A stretch of DNA of 64,000 nt from Lepeophtheirus salmonis (Eukaryota > Arthropoda > Copepoda > Siphonostomatoida > Caligidae). Numbering within the stretch: the stretch's first letter is position 1; each line of letters begins with the position of its first letter. Both the position numbers and the translations under genes were made by a program. The stretch lies in contig NC_052135.2 in assembly GCF_016086655.4 (NCBI RefSeq), positions 10,320,363 to 10,384,362 on the forward strand. Reading direction: 5' to 3'. A model generated the notes under the pieces. That model was not told the DNA's origin. It ran no database searches and worked only from the letters and a program-made list of their open reading frames with translations. Below, piece by piece: positions 25,210-36,476 of the stretch.

Positions 25210-25275
25210 AATGAAGAAAAATTAAGATTCAATATGGGTATAAACATTTATTTATGAAAAATCAAAGTATTTTTG
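25210..25275. repeat. Left flanking copy of the Tc1 3' end
   Basis: The block around GGGTATAAACATTTATTTAT, followed by AAAATCAAAGTATTTTTGA, recurs at 27454-27512 as TGGTATAAACATTTATTT followed by AAAAAATCGATGTATTTTTGA. The two copies bracket LINE copy A. See the finding on the insertion. Confidence 0.75.
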
Positions 25276-25284
25276 AAAGGAAGG

Positions 25285-25886
25285 ATAAGTTATTTTACCT
25301 AAAAAGGGTTATGGTACTGATTTCAATCACTGGAGGTCCATCACAGTTTTAAATGAAGGTTACATTATATTGTAAGGTGTTTTAGGTAAGCAAATTGAAC
25401 CCATTTTAAACGAAAATGTTAAAGATGAACAAAAAGGTATAATAATTTCACTGCCACATTATGAGATCCGTTAAAAGGTTATTTCCCAAACGCTTTTTTA
25501 ATCCTATCAGAGGTTTACTCGCGAACGGTTCTTCGATAATTTCGTTGGATGGTAGAATGAGTGAACCCATTCTATTTAGAAAGAACTGTAAACATGGATG
25601 TTCAGTCGCCCCCTTGCTATTTATATCTCCAATCGATGAATTAACAAGGACCATTTCGAAAAAGTATTTGGGATTTGTAATCTCTTTTTGTGGGACTCTG
25701 CATCTAATTGACCTATATGCTGATGATGTAACTTTAATTATTGAAACGAATTCGGAAATTCAACTTCGATATAGAATCAAAGTTCTTTTGACTTTTTTTA
25801 ATAAATTTAAGGTCAAGTCAGGATTAGAAATGAATAAATCGAAAACCACCGTCCTTAATCTTGGAAGCCGGATAGTTTTACAATAA
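25285..25886 (+). pseudogene. LINE reverse transcriptase (copy A)
   Basis: It opens with a VILPKKG-type box (about 25290), WRSITVLNEGY and IEPILNENVKDEQKG, typical of L1/Tx1-like reverse transcriptases. After a deletion, a clean 141-codon frame at 25461-25886 carries FNPIRGLLANGSS, a KHGCSVAPLLFI box (family RQGCPLSPLLF, with Gln changed to His), the catalytic YADD at 25716-25727 followed by VTLI, and KSGLEMNKSKTTVLNLG. The catalytic aspartates are intact. The deletion of the palm's first Asp region and the stops around it make the protein dead. The reverse-strand frame at 25448-25654 is a shadow. Confidence 0.9.
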
Positions 25887-26620
25887 TCGAAACTTGTAGA
25901 GTTGTACAGAATGTTAACATCTTAGGTATTGAATGGACAACCAATGGTGTCTGAAAAGGTTATTGTGTCCAATTAAATATGATGGTCTACAAACTGATCC
26001 AAAAATGGTGTCATTTATCTCCATAACAACGCATTTACTTATATAATATGCGAATTGTTCCTCTTGTATTATACAGAGCTACCTCCATTCCTTCTGTAGC
26101 AGAATCTGCAATGATGTAAGAAGATGCATGTTTTGGGGTCTCTTTCATAAAATTTATATTCCTGCTTTAAAGCATCCAAAAAATTAAATACGGGATGATG
26201 GGCTCTGCCTTTTATCTTGTATAATCCCAAAATGTTATAAAAAGGTTGTGGAGGAGTTAGGTGTATACCTGTTGAGAGAATTGAGGGTGAATTTCACGTC
26301 CTCTAAATATTATGAATGGGTCGAAATGGAAGCACCCTTAACTAATCGGTATTTGAAAGTATTTTCATCGCTTCTAGTGCCTATCCAGATAATTTATGGA
26401 AAGGAAGGCCTACTTATAATAGAGATTCAACAATTGATATAGTTCAAGAAAATGGGACTAAAATTCATTTTTTTAATAAGTTTGAGAATCCGTTTTTATT
26501 AGACTGCTCTCCATCATAAAATTTTAAGTTAGCATGACTTAAGCCCGGAATCTATCTTTTGGGGATGAAAATTATGTCTTCCTCTTGAGAGGCTCTTAAA
26601 TATTTTACCCCTTCGAAACC

Positions 26621-26960
26621 ATGGTTTTTAAAAATGTACTTTTACCAGTGGAAGTGAAGTCTGTGTCAGATAAATTGATGGTACTACTCGATATTCCTCC
26701 TTCATGGGAACGAAAAATTCACCGATCAATTTTTAGAATTTCAGACGGGACCAAATTTACGGCACAATTTCAAATTTCCACTGACAATATCAAATTTTAT
26801 TATCCGTGCAAAGACTGAGGTTTTAAATTCAACATTACCATGCACACTTTTGCAGATTGCCCAGTTTTGAGAGCAGTCAAATATTTTATTCAATACAACG
26901 TTAGTGTGACAGAAGATATTTCTTCTAACTTAATAAAGGTAAATATATTATTTTGAGCTT
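26621..26960 (+). pseudogene. LINE ORF2 C-terminal C2HC tail (copy A)
   Basis: A frame at 26621-26818 (VEVKSVSDKLMVLLDIP, FRISDGTKFTAQFQIS) leads into PCKD, a stop codon TGA at 26816-26818 exactly where the second zinc-ligand Cys sits in copy C, then TMHTFADCPVL. Ligands are Cys 26807-26809, His 26843-26845 and Cys 26858-26860. The pattern C-X2-C-X8-H-X4-C is the putative nucleic-acid-binding tail common in LINE ORF2 proteins. Confidence 0.85.
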
Positions 26961-27453
26961 ATAAGAGACATAAAAATACTTCTCCTGGTCACAAAGCCGT
27001 GGAGTTTGCATTATTAAATATTAAATCATTGATGCTAAAAAATTAACTATTGACTCTCCATTCTATGAGGAAGAATTAAAAGTTATAATGATAAGCGCAG
27101 CTGTTCGATATTCAGTACTTTTTATCAAAATCTTTTGGTCGGGAATATTATTAAATTTGTTCCTTCGAGGTCCATGCAATATTTTAATCTCATCAGGTCA
27201 ATAATAAGAAGACATTGTCGTTTTTTTTTTAACTTTAGCTGATTTTTAGACTTTTTTGAATATTATATCATGTTATTTTACTTCAATACATTAAATATGA
27301 ACTATAATAATGTTCATTTATGTTGTTTTTTAAACGTAATTAACCTATTGCTTTTCATCTATATGATCTACTTTTTATCTTTATGTGTATGCATTATTTA
27401 CACTGCTTGTATTGTAGAATATAAATAAATTATTTTAACCCAAAAAAAAAAAA

Positions 27454-27760
27454 AAATTAAGGTTCAAAATTGGTATAAACATTTATTTAAAAAATCGATG
27501 TATTTTTGATTAAATTTAAGTTTCCTCAAAAATCCTCCCTATGCCGCTATAATTGCTTTAAAGACATCATTCTTGCGGTTAGTTTTTCAAGAAAGGCAGG
27601 TGTGGTATCCTTCCAAACATTCTTCAAAATGTTCCACTTACTTAGGAGGGGCACTTTCCCGAACTTTTCTGTCTATTGAGCAGGCAATTGCTTAATAGAT
27701 CAGATGTGAGAGGCTTCTTTCTTTCCTATAAATTTTTTGCAATTTTTCCAATTAATCTCT
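27454..27760 (-). pseudogene. Tc1-like transposase, C-terminal fragment
   Basis: On the reverse strand I read KWNILKNVWKDTTPAFLEKL, then TARMMSLKQ, followed by a decayed AYGG-type end. This is the C-terminus of a Tc1-like DNA transposase. The 60 bases beyond the end (27454-27512) form the 3' untranslated part, which is the segment duplicated at 25210. The N-terminal and catalytic parts are not found in 27760-28050, so the copy is truncated. LINE copy A lies immediately beyond its 3' end. Confidence 0.75.
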
Positions 27761-28590
27761 GTCCAAAAGGAATGGCTTTTGTCTTCTGGATAGAATGATA
27801 ACTCTTCTGAAAGAATTAACGACCAATCTGTCATACTTGCCAGACGGAAACATTATATATGAAATTAAGCCTGGCCAAAACAGCTGGAGTTTTACAGACA
27901 AATTATTCAAAAGTATTTTATGGACCTATTATTTGCATAATAATTTTCATCGGATTAGAGTAAAAAATATTGACAAAGTCATAAACATTGACAAAAAGTT
28001 GTTTTTTCGAACTTTTTCTTCCCATTGTATATTGATTCTAAATTTCTTTATATGATAATATTTACATATTTTGCTGATACCGTCCCAAAATCTCCCTTGT
28101 TCTTGAAACCTAACAAAAACGTTTGATTTGGAATATTTGAATAATTACTTCACATTACCAGTTAATATGGGTACGTTTTTATTTTGTAATAATTATATAA
28201 TAATAAGTTGCTGGTCGTGCCAACATATTGGCGTCTATAGATATCGAATCGAATGTAAGGGTTTAATTGTGAATAAGATGATTAATTGAATCTTTATATT
28301 TTTTTAATTAACTCCAAATTTAAGAATGGGATTTTTAAGTCCCTAGATTTGTACGAATCAAATTTTCTTCTTGAGGCCATCATAATAAGCTTCACTAGAG
28401 AGTTTGCTCTAGCAATACTTGATGATCTCCATCCTCTTGAAATTCATATATTCAAATGCATTCAAGAGAAATCCTCAATGTGGATACTTCAACTATCCAA
28501 TGCAATTCTAGTATTCAGAAGAAGTTGAGTTGGTATTCACTTGGTTTTCAAGAGCTTTTATTCTTCTTTGTAGGCCCTTTCATTGATGAG
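27760..28590. other. AT-rich spacer without recognisable genes
   Basis: Forward frames at 27795-28052, 28286-28525 and 28456-28653 have no recognised domain. No repeats were noted until the duplication at 28594. Confidence 0.4.
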
Positions 28591-28593
28591 GAT

Positions 28594-28720
28594 GCCTGGT
28601 ACTTTTGCCTTAAACTAATCTTCATCAAGACATTTTGCCTGGTACTTTTGCCTTAAACTAATCTTCATCAAGACATTTTGCCTGAAACTATTTCGCCTTA
28701 AATCCATTTTGGTCCAAAAT
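28594..28720 (+). repeat. 43-bp perfect tandem duplication
   Basis: A 43-base unit starting GCCTGGTACTTTTGCCTTAA is repeated exactly (28594-28636 and 28637-28679). A diverged third start, GCCTGAAACTATTTCGCCTTA, follows at 28680. The region reiterates a CATTTTGCC motif. Similar wording occurs near 59505-59570 (complement) and 60945-61010, so it may be the end of a dispersed element. Confidence 0.9.
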
Positions 28721-29077
28721 ATGTCGCCTTAAAATATACTTACATGAGATTTCTACGTCCTTATTGTTTATTTTTGGTTGAAATTCAAATACTTTTGATT
28801 TTTTTAATCGAAATGTGTTATGTTTATATATATATAAAACGCGTTAAATGGTTGTTTTCTGTTAGACTAATGTTAATATTATGATAATCCTCGTATAAGG
28901 CATGTTTGTCAATACATGAGTATTTTCTAACATGAATAATCCATATGTTTAATGATAATTAATAACAAAGTAGTCATAAATACATCTTCTGTTCGAATCG
29001 TTATTATGTTGTTGTTTTTTTTTGTTTTTTTAAATTTGTTTTTAACATATTTATTTCTCGGACAAAGGACAACCTAG

Positions 29078-29436
29078 ATGGAGGCTAAAAGAAATCGTGT
29101 GTCCGCTCTTCTTTACGCGGAAATGAGTTATAACGAGATCTCCAGTATCGTTTTTTGATTTGATTCAAGGGTCTCATTATCAAGATTAAAAGTCTGAAAA
29201 ACGACAAGAGTCTTTAGAGGAACCTTGGAATCTATGAGGCCAAAAAACCATCAAAAGTAATGTCAAGACAACTTGGCGAATTTCTGGCCGTAGTCAATGT
29301 TGTCTATTTTATCAACACAACTCAACCTTTTTGATTATAGGATCTGGGGTACTTGGAGAGAAAGGCCTATGTCACATCTAATATGAATCATCTAAAGGCT
29401 GCCCTGGAAAAGTAGTGGCCTGACATGTTGATGTAA
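29078..29436 (+). pseudogene. Internally deleted mariner-like transposase
   Basis: It starts at ATG 29078 with MEAKRNRVSALLYAEMSYNE and a helix-turn-helix (EISSIV, SRVSLSRLKV) typical of mariner N-termini. About 200 bases on, after frame changes, it joins directly to a C-terminal segment: FDYRIWG, LERKAY-like sequence, NHLKAALEK and WPDMLM, with a TAA ending at 29436. The catalytic core between them is missing. The ATG and terminal stop fit the family's ends, so the copy is a deletion derivative with a total coding span of about 360 bases against about 1,000 in an intact gene. Confidence 0.8.
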
Positions 29437-29469
29437 CACCTGAGTTTACATGTTCAATGTACATAAATA

Positions 29470-30420
29470 AATGTTTTTCTCTTTTATTTCTCTCTTTCCT
29501 TCCCTCCTTTGGTATTTGCAAATGAATGCTATCCAATTACCACCCAGATGTAAATGGTATCTTTTATCTACTATTTCCAACTTTTGTATTGTTTCAAAAT
29601 ACCAAACCAGTTTTATGAGATCACCTGCTTCTAAGAAATAAATTTTTCAGTTTCTCTTGCCTGACTGTTTAATGCAAATTTGATTATATTTCTTTTCATA
29701 TATAGTAATGAATATATTATGTAGAATATAGAACATTCCTTTATCGTTAAATTTATTTTAAAATGTATATAATATATTTGAACGATTTAGTATAAGCTTT
29801 ACCATATATGTATATTATACTCAAGCATGAGAGGAAATCAGAAAACACATAAAAATATACACAATTTTCTACAATAATAATAATCTTTTAATGTAAAATA
29901 TGTTTCTAAATGATGCATGTAAGCTGGAAACAAATCTTTAGAATTTAAAAAAAATCTGACCTGAACTTTTTCTTTGCTAAGGAGGGTCAAAATCCATGAA
30001 TAACTAATTCAATTATAAAAAAATGAAAATTACTAAATTATTAATTAAAATGGAGCTATCTTGGAAATTTGATGACTTTTTGATATAAAAAATATCATTT
30101 TCAAATTACTATAATTTATTTCTGATAGGACGTATATTTAGACGTATATATTCGAGTACCCAAACTTTGGCATCCAGATCCGAAAAAAAAATTAGACACA
30201 TACTTGTCTTAATTTGATAAGCATTTTACTCGATGTTTAGACTTTAATAAAATAGGATCAGGATTAATGTTACATTTTTACAGATTACTGATGATGAAAC
30301 AATAAAAGCCAAATTTTATTACAATCACAACATAATTATTAGAATTACTGTCATTATAACACTGGACCTTTATTATATATTGCAACCATTCCAATTGATT
30401 CCTCAGATTATATATGATAT
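29470..30420. other. AT-rich spacer without recognisable genes
   Basis: No recognisable domain or repeat was seen. A reverse frame at 30278-30505 overlaps the start of LINE copy B and is a shadow. Confidence 0.4.
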
Positions 30421-30424
30421 ATAC

Positions 30425-31740
30425 TACTGTTGTCCCTTCTGTAGGTGAGGAGTCATTAATGGAGGAAGATAAATGGTTTGACACATTGTTCGATAAACTG
30501 TACATCCCTGCTTTAAAGAGACCACGATCTCAATTAGAAGGAGGACTTGTCTTAATAGCTAATGTTTTACCTTAAATCTATCTCAAAATGTTTAAAGATA
30601 TAATTGCTAAGCCTCGCCTAGAATGGAGAAATATTTTATACAATTCCAAAGATTTTAATTATTTAATATTTGGCACTGACCTTTCAAATAATCATATTTT
30701 CTATCTATCAAGGTAATGGCCAGCCTCTCAAAGGATCATCTGGCAAAATACTCATTCTTTTAATTCAAATAACACAATCTATATTATTCGCCAAAATCTG
30801 AACAAAAAAAAACTTTTTTTTAAAGAATATTTGAGACCCAAGTGAGCTTGAAAAAATCGCTACGGACAAAAACGTCCTTACTCTCCATGAGCTAAAACGC
30901 AACCCAATTTTTGATACAGGTAAATTCTTCTTCCCTTTACAAAGAATGGCGGTATATCATCTTCCACTAACTCCTTGGTGCCTAAAATTAGTCAACAGAA
31001 TTTATCTTTTCAAAGAGGCTAAGGAAATACCCGTTCATTTCATATCTGTTCTCAACCTTGATGAATCCTAGGGAAAAAAAATTGTACAGTCTTTGAACAT
31101 AAATGATGGAATAAAATTTACGGCTCAACTCTTGATAACAGCAAGGCTGTTAGTGTTTTCAAGTTCTTCCAAAGACTGTGGACGAATTTTTAATAATAGT
31201 ATCCACACTTTTTTTGACTGTCCAGTTCTTTCAATAATTAAGCAGTTAATTCTGCTTAATCAAATATTTCTCGAGAACTATAAAGAAGAGGCAATTAAAG
31301 GATACATTTTGTCAGGTGTTTCCTCTCGAAGAACTGGAATTTCTCAAGAACAAAAGGCAATAAACGCGTCTCTAAGTAATTATTAGTCATTTATAGTACA
31401 GAACATTACTGTATCACAGGCTGTTAACCTTAAGGATATAAGATCTATACTTATAGCTGCTTCTCAAAGGTACGCTACATTTTCTTTGAAGATACCTACC
31501 TTCGATGGGGCTAAGTGAAATTATGCATCCAATTTAATGCAATACTTCCCACAGATTTCTGTAAGACATGAAAAGACTCTTCAGTTAATTATTCGTCAAT
31601 ATAAAAAGCACATCAGTGCTATCCTATCTATGTTATCCTCTAGAGGGTTTTTAATGCTATTCTGTATTATTTTATATTATTTATTGAAGTTTTGATTGCT
31701 TTTGTTTTTATTTTTTCAAAGAGCATTTTATTTATTTATG
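30425..31740 (+). mobile_element. Non-LTR retrotransposon relic, 3' part (LINE copy B)
   Basis: This is a strongly 5'-truncated LINE. It begins in the connection region (VVPSVGEESL, LYIPALKRPRSQLEGGLVLI) after the reverse transcriptase, and continues with EWRNILYNS and LIFGTDLSNNH, matching copy C almost block for block (EWRSTISS, LMFGTDFINNH). The tail at 31093-31383 contains KDCGRIFNNSIHTFFDCPVL. The first zinc-ligand Cys is Ser (TCC at 31168-31170), while the second Cys, His and final Cys remain. The ORF continues to RYATFSLKIPTFDGA, the counterpart of RYSAFTIKIPHLDIL in copy C. I see no poly-A run. Confidence 0.85.
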
Positions 31741-32037
31741 TTATGAATAATGAGGTTACATTTAAGGATATTAATTGAAAACTATATTGTTTTCTTATGC
31801 TTTTTTTTATATGGAAGCAAATATTCTTGAAATAGAACCCTTGCTGGTGAGGGGGGAAAATAAGCAGAAAAAGGCCGAAAAACAGTTTGCCAAATCTTCC
31901 TAATTTGTATCCAACCAATCAATGTTAAAAACACAAATTAGAGGAAAAGAAGAAGAAACTTAGGACACCTCAGTGCCTCAGCACTCCGGTACCAGGAAAC
32001 GAACATAACTAGTTGTACACTAGATTCTTCCCTAAAA

Positions 32038-32056
32038 TTTTTTTTTTTTTTTTTTT
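32038..32056 (+). repeat. Poly-T tract
   Basis: A run of 19 T. Similar runs lie at 49019-49037 and 58654-58670. It could be the complement of a retroposed poly-A tail, but no adjacent reverse-strand element was recognised. Confidence 0.9.
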
Positions 32057-32364
32057 AAATATGGAAAGTCATTTTTTTATTGAAAAATCAGTGTTTTCAT
32101 GAACAGAGAGGATATATAACCCAAAATCCATGAATTGATGGGATAAACTAAAACTTAAAACATGTCGCAATAAAATAGAGTTATAGATAGTACCCATTTT
32201 AAATTTGCTCTTTATTTATAAAAAAAAAATACATGTATGTAGTTGGTCTGTTTGTTCATTTTAATTTTCTCATGAATATAGGAAAGTTTAGTGGTTAGTT
32301 TGTGACATTCTGGTTCAGCCATCCTTTGTGTATAAATAAACTAGAATAAACATTCATCGCCATC

Positions 32365-32847
32365 ATGAGTGAACAAAAACCAAAATGCAGCTTATCTCAG
32401 ATCTTCTAGATACTAAAGTTGAGGTGCCAAGGATTATGGTCTTCTAAAGTGCTTTAGAGAGGTGTGTCCGCAGGTTTAACATTTTGGAGAGTTTCGTTTG
32501 TTTTTTTCTTACAAACTGATAATTTTTCCTAGTCTAAGACTAAAATTCATTTTTTTAGTTATTTATTTATTAGTGAGAAGGGCTCCAGCCCACCCCCTGT
32601 GGACATCCCTGATATGAGCCCGATTATCGTGGTCGCCAAGATGTAGAATGAATGAGTATCCCTCCAAAGGAAAGCAAGTAATAGGGGTCACAATTAAAAG
32701 AGGGATACAGAGTTCCTGTGCAGCTTTGAGAAGAAGATCAAGGAGGTCCCCACCAAATCTATGAATTGCCAAGCCAACGACTTCTCTGTGTCTGCTAAGA
32801 CAATCAGGAGGACATTTCATAAACTAGGATACCACACCACCTTCTGA
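32365..32847 (+). pseudogene. Mariner-like transposase, N-terminal fragment
   Basis: It opens with MSEQKPKCSLSQIF at 32365, and in a shifted frame ISDLLDTKVEVPRIM, the family's first helix-turn-helix. The second DNA-binding part is clearer at 32725-32847: FEKKIKEVPTKSM, then DFSVSAKTIRRTFHKLGYHT. The region between is scrambled. Nothing of the catalytic domain follows. The reverse-strand 85-codon frame at 32563-32820 is a shadow of this relic and should not be annotated as a gene. Confidence 0.75.
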
Positions 32848-32998
32848 TAGAAGTCATGAAGGCCAGGAACCTCTCGAGTCCATATTTTGCTCCTCAATCC
32901 TACCTAAATAGTTGATTGTATTTTCATTTTTGATATTGGTACTCGGTTCCTAAATATCGTTCTTCCTATTTTTTCAACTAATAAAATAATATATATAT

Positions 32999-34046
32999 AT
33001 TAGGGTGTAACTTATGCTTTAAATGTTCGAAATATGAGGTTCTGAGGGTCTAAAAATGTTCCTTTTTGTCTATAGATATTATTGACTAACTTTGAACTGT
33101 TTTGAAAAATAATTAATGGTAGCTCAATGTCCCTAAAGTTTTGAAGTATTACACATGTTATATAAAATGTGTTTTTGTTTTTGATGTCATCTATTTTGTA
33201 CCCACACCAGCTTTTTTTGAGAAATAACAAATTCATATAGATATACAAAATTTATATGAACAAAAATTTTTATGAGAATTCTGTAAGAACGATAAGTGAA
33301 GTGAAATTAATTGTAGCTTCCCATCTCTTCTTAAGTGTATCACAGCAAAACTATTCAATTGATACATACCTAAATTTGCAATGACATATTTGAAGTAAAC
33401 TAATAGATTTATATTTTTTTGTACGTCGTTGCCTTCTCCTCAAATAACCTCGTATGTCTTTTTTATATGAAATGGACTCCAATAAAATTTATTTTGTAAA
33501 ACTTTCTTATTTTTCAATAATTTCTTATTTATTTCATAAGACTTAGGTATATATATATATATATTTCAACAATTAAAGGTCATTAAGGTCAAGGTCATAA
33601 AAATGTGCACTCTTTTAGTTATCTAAGTCAATAATATGTATACTTGAAAATTTAGCTATGTATAAATTAAGAATTTTGGTTGTGATACACTATAGAACAG
33701 ACAAATGGGTGGAAACCTACAATTTATGGTGCTACATTTATCGTTCTATTGGAAACTTAGATGCGGAATTCTCATAAAAACTTTATAAAAATTGTTGATA
33801 GAAATTTTGTTTATCTAAATTTGTTAATTCTTACACAAATGTTTAATTTGTGTCTAATAGATGATAGCAAAACTAAAACAACTTTCTTCTAAAAAGAAGT
33901 GTAACATTTAAAAACTTTAGAGTCGTTGAGCTACCTTTAAAAAACTCAAAGTTAGCCAATGATATTGATAGACTAAAAGGAGTTTTTTTAGACCCTAAGA
34001 ACCTCATATTTCAAACATTTAAAAAATAAGCTCCAGCCTAATATAT
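32999..34046. mobile_element. Foldback (long inverted repeat) element F1
   Basis: The left arm (32999-33328) and right arm (33703-34046) are reverse complements over about 330 bases with small gaps. They start TATTAGG at each outer end, then GAAATATGAGGTTCT and GGGTCTAAAAA, and later GGTAGCTCAA, TTATGAGAATTC and ACGATAA. The 370-base centre is AT-rich and includes an AT microsatellite (33548-33566). There is no coding sequence, so it is a non-autonomous DNA element. A weak relative of one arm may lie at 54100-54330. Confidence 0.85.
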
Positions 34047-34335
34047 TTCTATGAAATGTAGTATATTTATGTATTATATTTTATATATTGTCAATCAAAA
34101 TTAATAAGTAAGATTAAATTTCAGTACAGAATAAATAAAAAATCAAAAGTTATATAAAGTGTAGTAAAAAGAAACCCGATACTTTTCCAATAGATAGCTT
34201 TAGTCATGCATATCTTGCGTTGTATAAGAGCAATTGGAGTACACTGGACGGTGTTAGAAACATAAGATTGGTAACTAAAAAAAAATATATAAGGGTTTGT
34301 GATTGTTTTAGTCAAGTTTATTTGAGCGAGGATCT

Positions 34336-34738
34336 ATGATGGATACCAACAGGGAGAAAATACACTTTCTTGTAGAGTTTTTCTTCAATAAAGACGAAAA
34401 CTCGAGCAAGACAGCTGAAAATATGAATAGTATTTATGGTCGGGATACTGTAACATCCAATCAGACCGAAAAAAAGAGAAAAAGGTGCAAACGAGACTTG
34501 GAATTTGTATAACATTTTAATAACATGATCATACTAAATACACTATTTCTACTTATAATATAAACAGCTTATTATAATAAAGGAGATTGATAGGGAGGGA
34601 AACGAATTGCTGATTGTTCACAACAATTTTGATGTCAAAGATGCAGGTCTTAGTGTCCCACACGTCGATAAAATAATTGAAATCGTCGAGTCTGACCCTG
34701 ATGTAAGCACTGCTATGATTGCCAAGGAGATACAGTAA
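34336..34738 (+). pseudogene. Mos1/HsMar-like mariner transposase, N-terminal fragment
   Basis: A different mariner branch from the others. The frame at 34336-34512 reads MMDTNREKIHFLVEFFFNKD, then a KTAENMNSIYG stretch, the classical first helix-turn-helix with its YG turn. After about 110 bases of disrupted sequence the frame at 34622-34738 gives NFDVKDAGLSVPHVDKIIEI, then VESDPDVSTAMIAKE, which corresponds to the linker and second helix-turn-helix. The conserved WFxRF block between them is replaced by a KKRKRCKR stretch. There is no catalytic domain, so the copy is 3'-truncated. Confidence 0.8.
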
Positions 34739-34859
34739 TCGAAAACAAAATCCAATAAATTTAATATTACTAGAGGTGTAAGTGTTCCTTGAATCTCGAT
34801 GAGATGAACTAATATATAAACCATTGGTTGTATTAATAAATAAAAACAGTGACATTAAC

Positions 34860-35975
34860 TACCATCTTAATAAATGACCAATTAATGTCGAATAGTTTGA
34901 AGATTGGATGTGGTTTATAGCCAATATAATTTTTCTAACTTGTTAATCTAATTTTTTCCTCAAAGCTTATAATGTTTTCTAGACGAGTAATGTTTATGAA
35001 ATATCATCATTCTTCAAATTGTAGTTATAATTTATGTTCAGATAAAAACAAAATTCGAGCAACATTTAAAAAATCATGGTTGCTAATATTCGAAATTTTA
35101 CTATATCTTGTATTTGTTTATTATTAATCAATAACCAAAAAAAAGTTATGTAATGGAGTAATACACAGTGGTGAGATACTAATAGCTAAATTTATGATAA
35201 TTAATAATATATTTATTTGTATTTTTTTCATCTACTTTTCAATGGTTAATAAGTAAAAATGCAATATATCTACCTATTTAAAACGTTTGAAACTATTCCT
35301 TAAACTTGTAAAAATATAACTACTTATATTATAATATTTAAAAAATGGGCTTCATATCAAAAAAAAAAATTATTAAGATTAATTAAGTTTTATTTCGTAA
35401 TATATGATTCAATGCATCTTTGCTTAAAATAATGCAATTACTTTTGGATAAAGAAAAGTAAAAAATATAAATTAGATTTATGGGTTGGGGTATTCCCCAT
35501 GAGTTAGTCAAGTTATATATACTTTGTTATTCAATTCATATATTTATATAATTTATTGATCAGGGGTTCTTGAAATTGTATTGGAGACAGTTGTGGGATC
35601 TTATATTTCTTATCACGAAAATTGATTTAATAAAATATTTGTTTTCTTTTAATTTCAATAATATGCTGTTTTTACCCGGGGAGAAGTATCTATATATTAG
35701 GGATGGGTGAAGTAAAAAAATATTCAGATTCTGACATTATTCATAATACTGCAAACAATCTTTAGACTATTTTGCATCTTATCATATTGTTACTTACCTA
35801 TCACTGGTTAGAGCGTAATAAGTACACTTGCAAATTTGAGGTTTCCAATACTACAGAACTATCCAGCGAGATTAACAGACAAGCTGGTACAGTACAGTAA
35901 TCATTTACGTTTAGAAGCGTTCTGTACCTTACCAGATATGAGACAACATAATTTACACTTACACAACTTAACGTT
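34860..35975. other. AT-rich spacer without recognisable genes
   Basis: It is AT-rich to about 35750, then a slightly less AT-rich patch (35790-35975) with open frames on both strands (35801-36001 reverse, 35836-36021 forward) that I do not recognise. This patch ends at the left terminus of element F2. Confidence 0.45.
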
Positions 35976-35977
35976 GG

Positions 35978-36476
35978 AGGGTCTTCCATGGAAGATTTCA
36001 CCCTATAAGGTAGATAAGGTTTGACCCCTTGATATTACTTATGTCACCTAGAAAAAAGAATTTGTTTTTTGTCAGTCTGCCCCCCTGCTGGGTCTGGCCT
36101 CTAGACCACCCTGAAAGTAGCCTCTGGACAGGTCTTTTTAATCATAAGGTACATGGAAAAAAACTTGCGCAAAAAAAAGGTGCCCCAAAAACGTTGATTT
36201 TATGGTTTATTTCAACCTTTAATGTACATAGACAAAACTTGCATCAATGTATAGTACTATTTACATTGCATTATAAAAAAAACAAGACTGTTAACCAACT
36301 TCCGGGAAAATTAAGTCAGACCCCTAAAGAGTAACCCCCCAAAATTCGAATAATATTATGATAATGCCTTACCATGACATTATGACAATCCCAATTTCAC
36401 CATATTTTCAGTTACACATTATATTATAAACTTTATATATATATATTTGAATAAAAATTACAAAGACATTTGCCAT
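35978..36476 (+). repeat. Left inverted arm of F2
   Basis: It pairs with the complement of 37604-38324. It contains one copy of the subrepeat (GACAAAACTTGCATCAATGT with AGTACTAT, about 36232-36262). The gene's last codons (stop at 36458-36460) lie inside the inner end of this arm. Confidence 0.85.

Larger units (their letters stand above)
25285..27455 (+). mobile_element. Non-LTR retrotransposon relic (LINE copy A)
   Basis: This is a 5'-truncated LINE that begins at the first reverse-transcriptase box, runs through the catalytic domain and a long connection region to a C-X2-C-X8-H-X4-C tail, and ends in an AT-rich 3' untranslated region with a 15-base A-run (27441-27455). It belongs to the same family as 30425-31740 and 46880-49070: the tail motifs and connection region align. 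An internal deletion removes the segment between the first box and the fourth box (near 25440). Confidence 0.85.

Noticed and set aside
32563..32820. Reverse-strand 85-codon frame that looks protein-like
   Set aside because: The forward strand here encodes a recognisable mariner second helix-turn-helix (32725-32847); the reverse frame is its shadow.
33548..33566. AT dinucleotide run, and similar short runs elsewhere
   Set aside because: Common in AT-rich DNA and not worth separate entries beyond the context of element F1.
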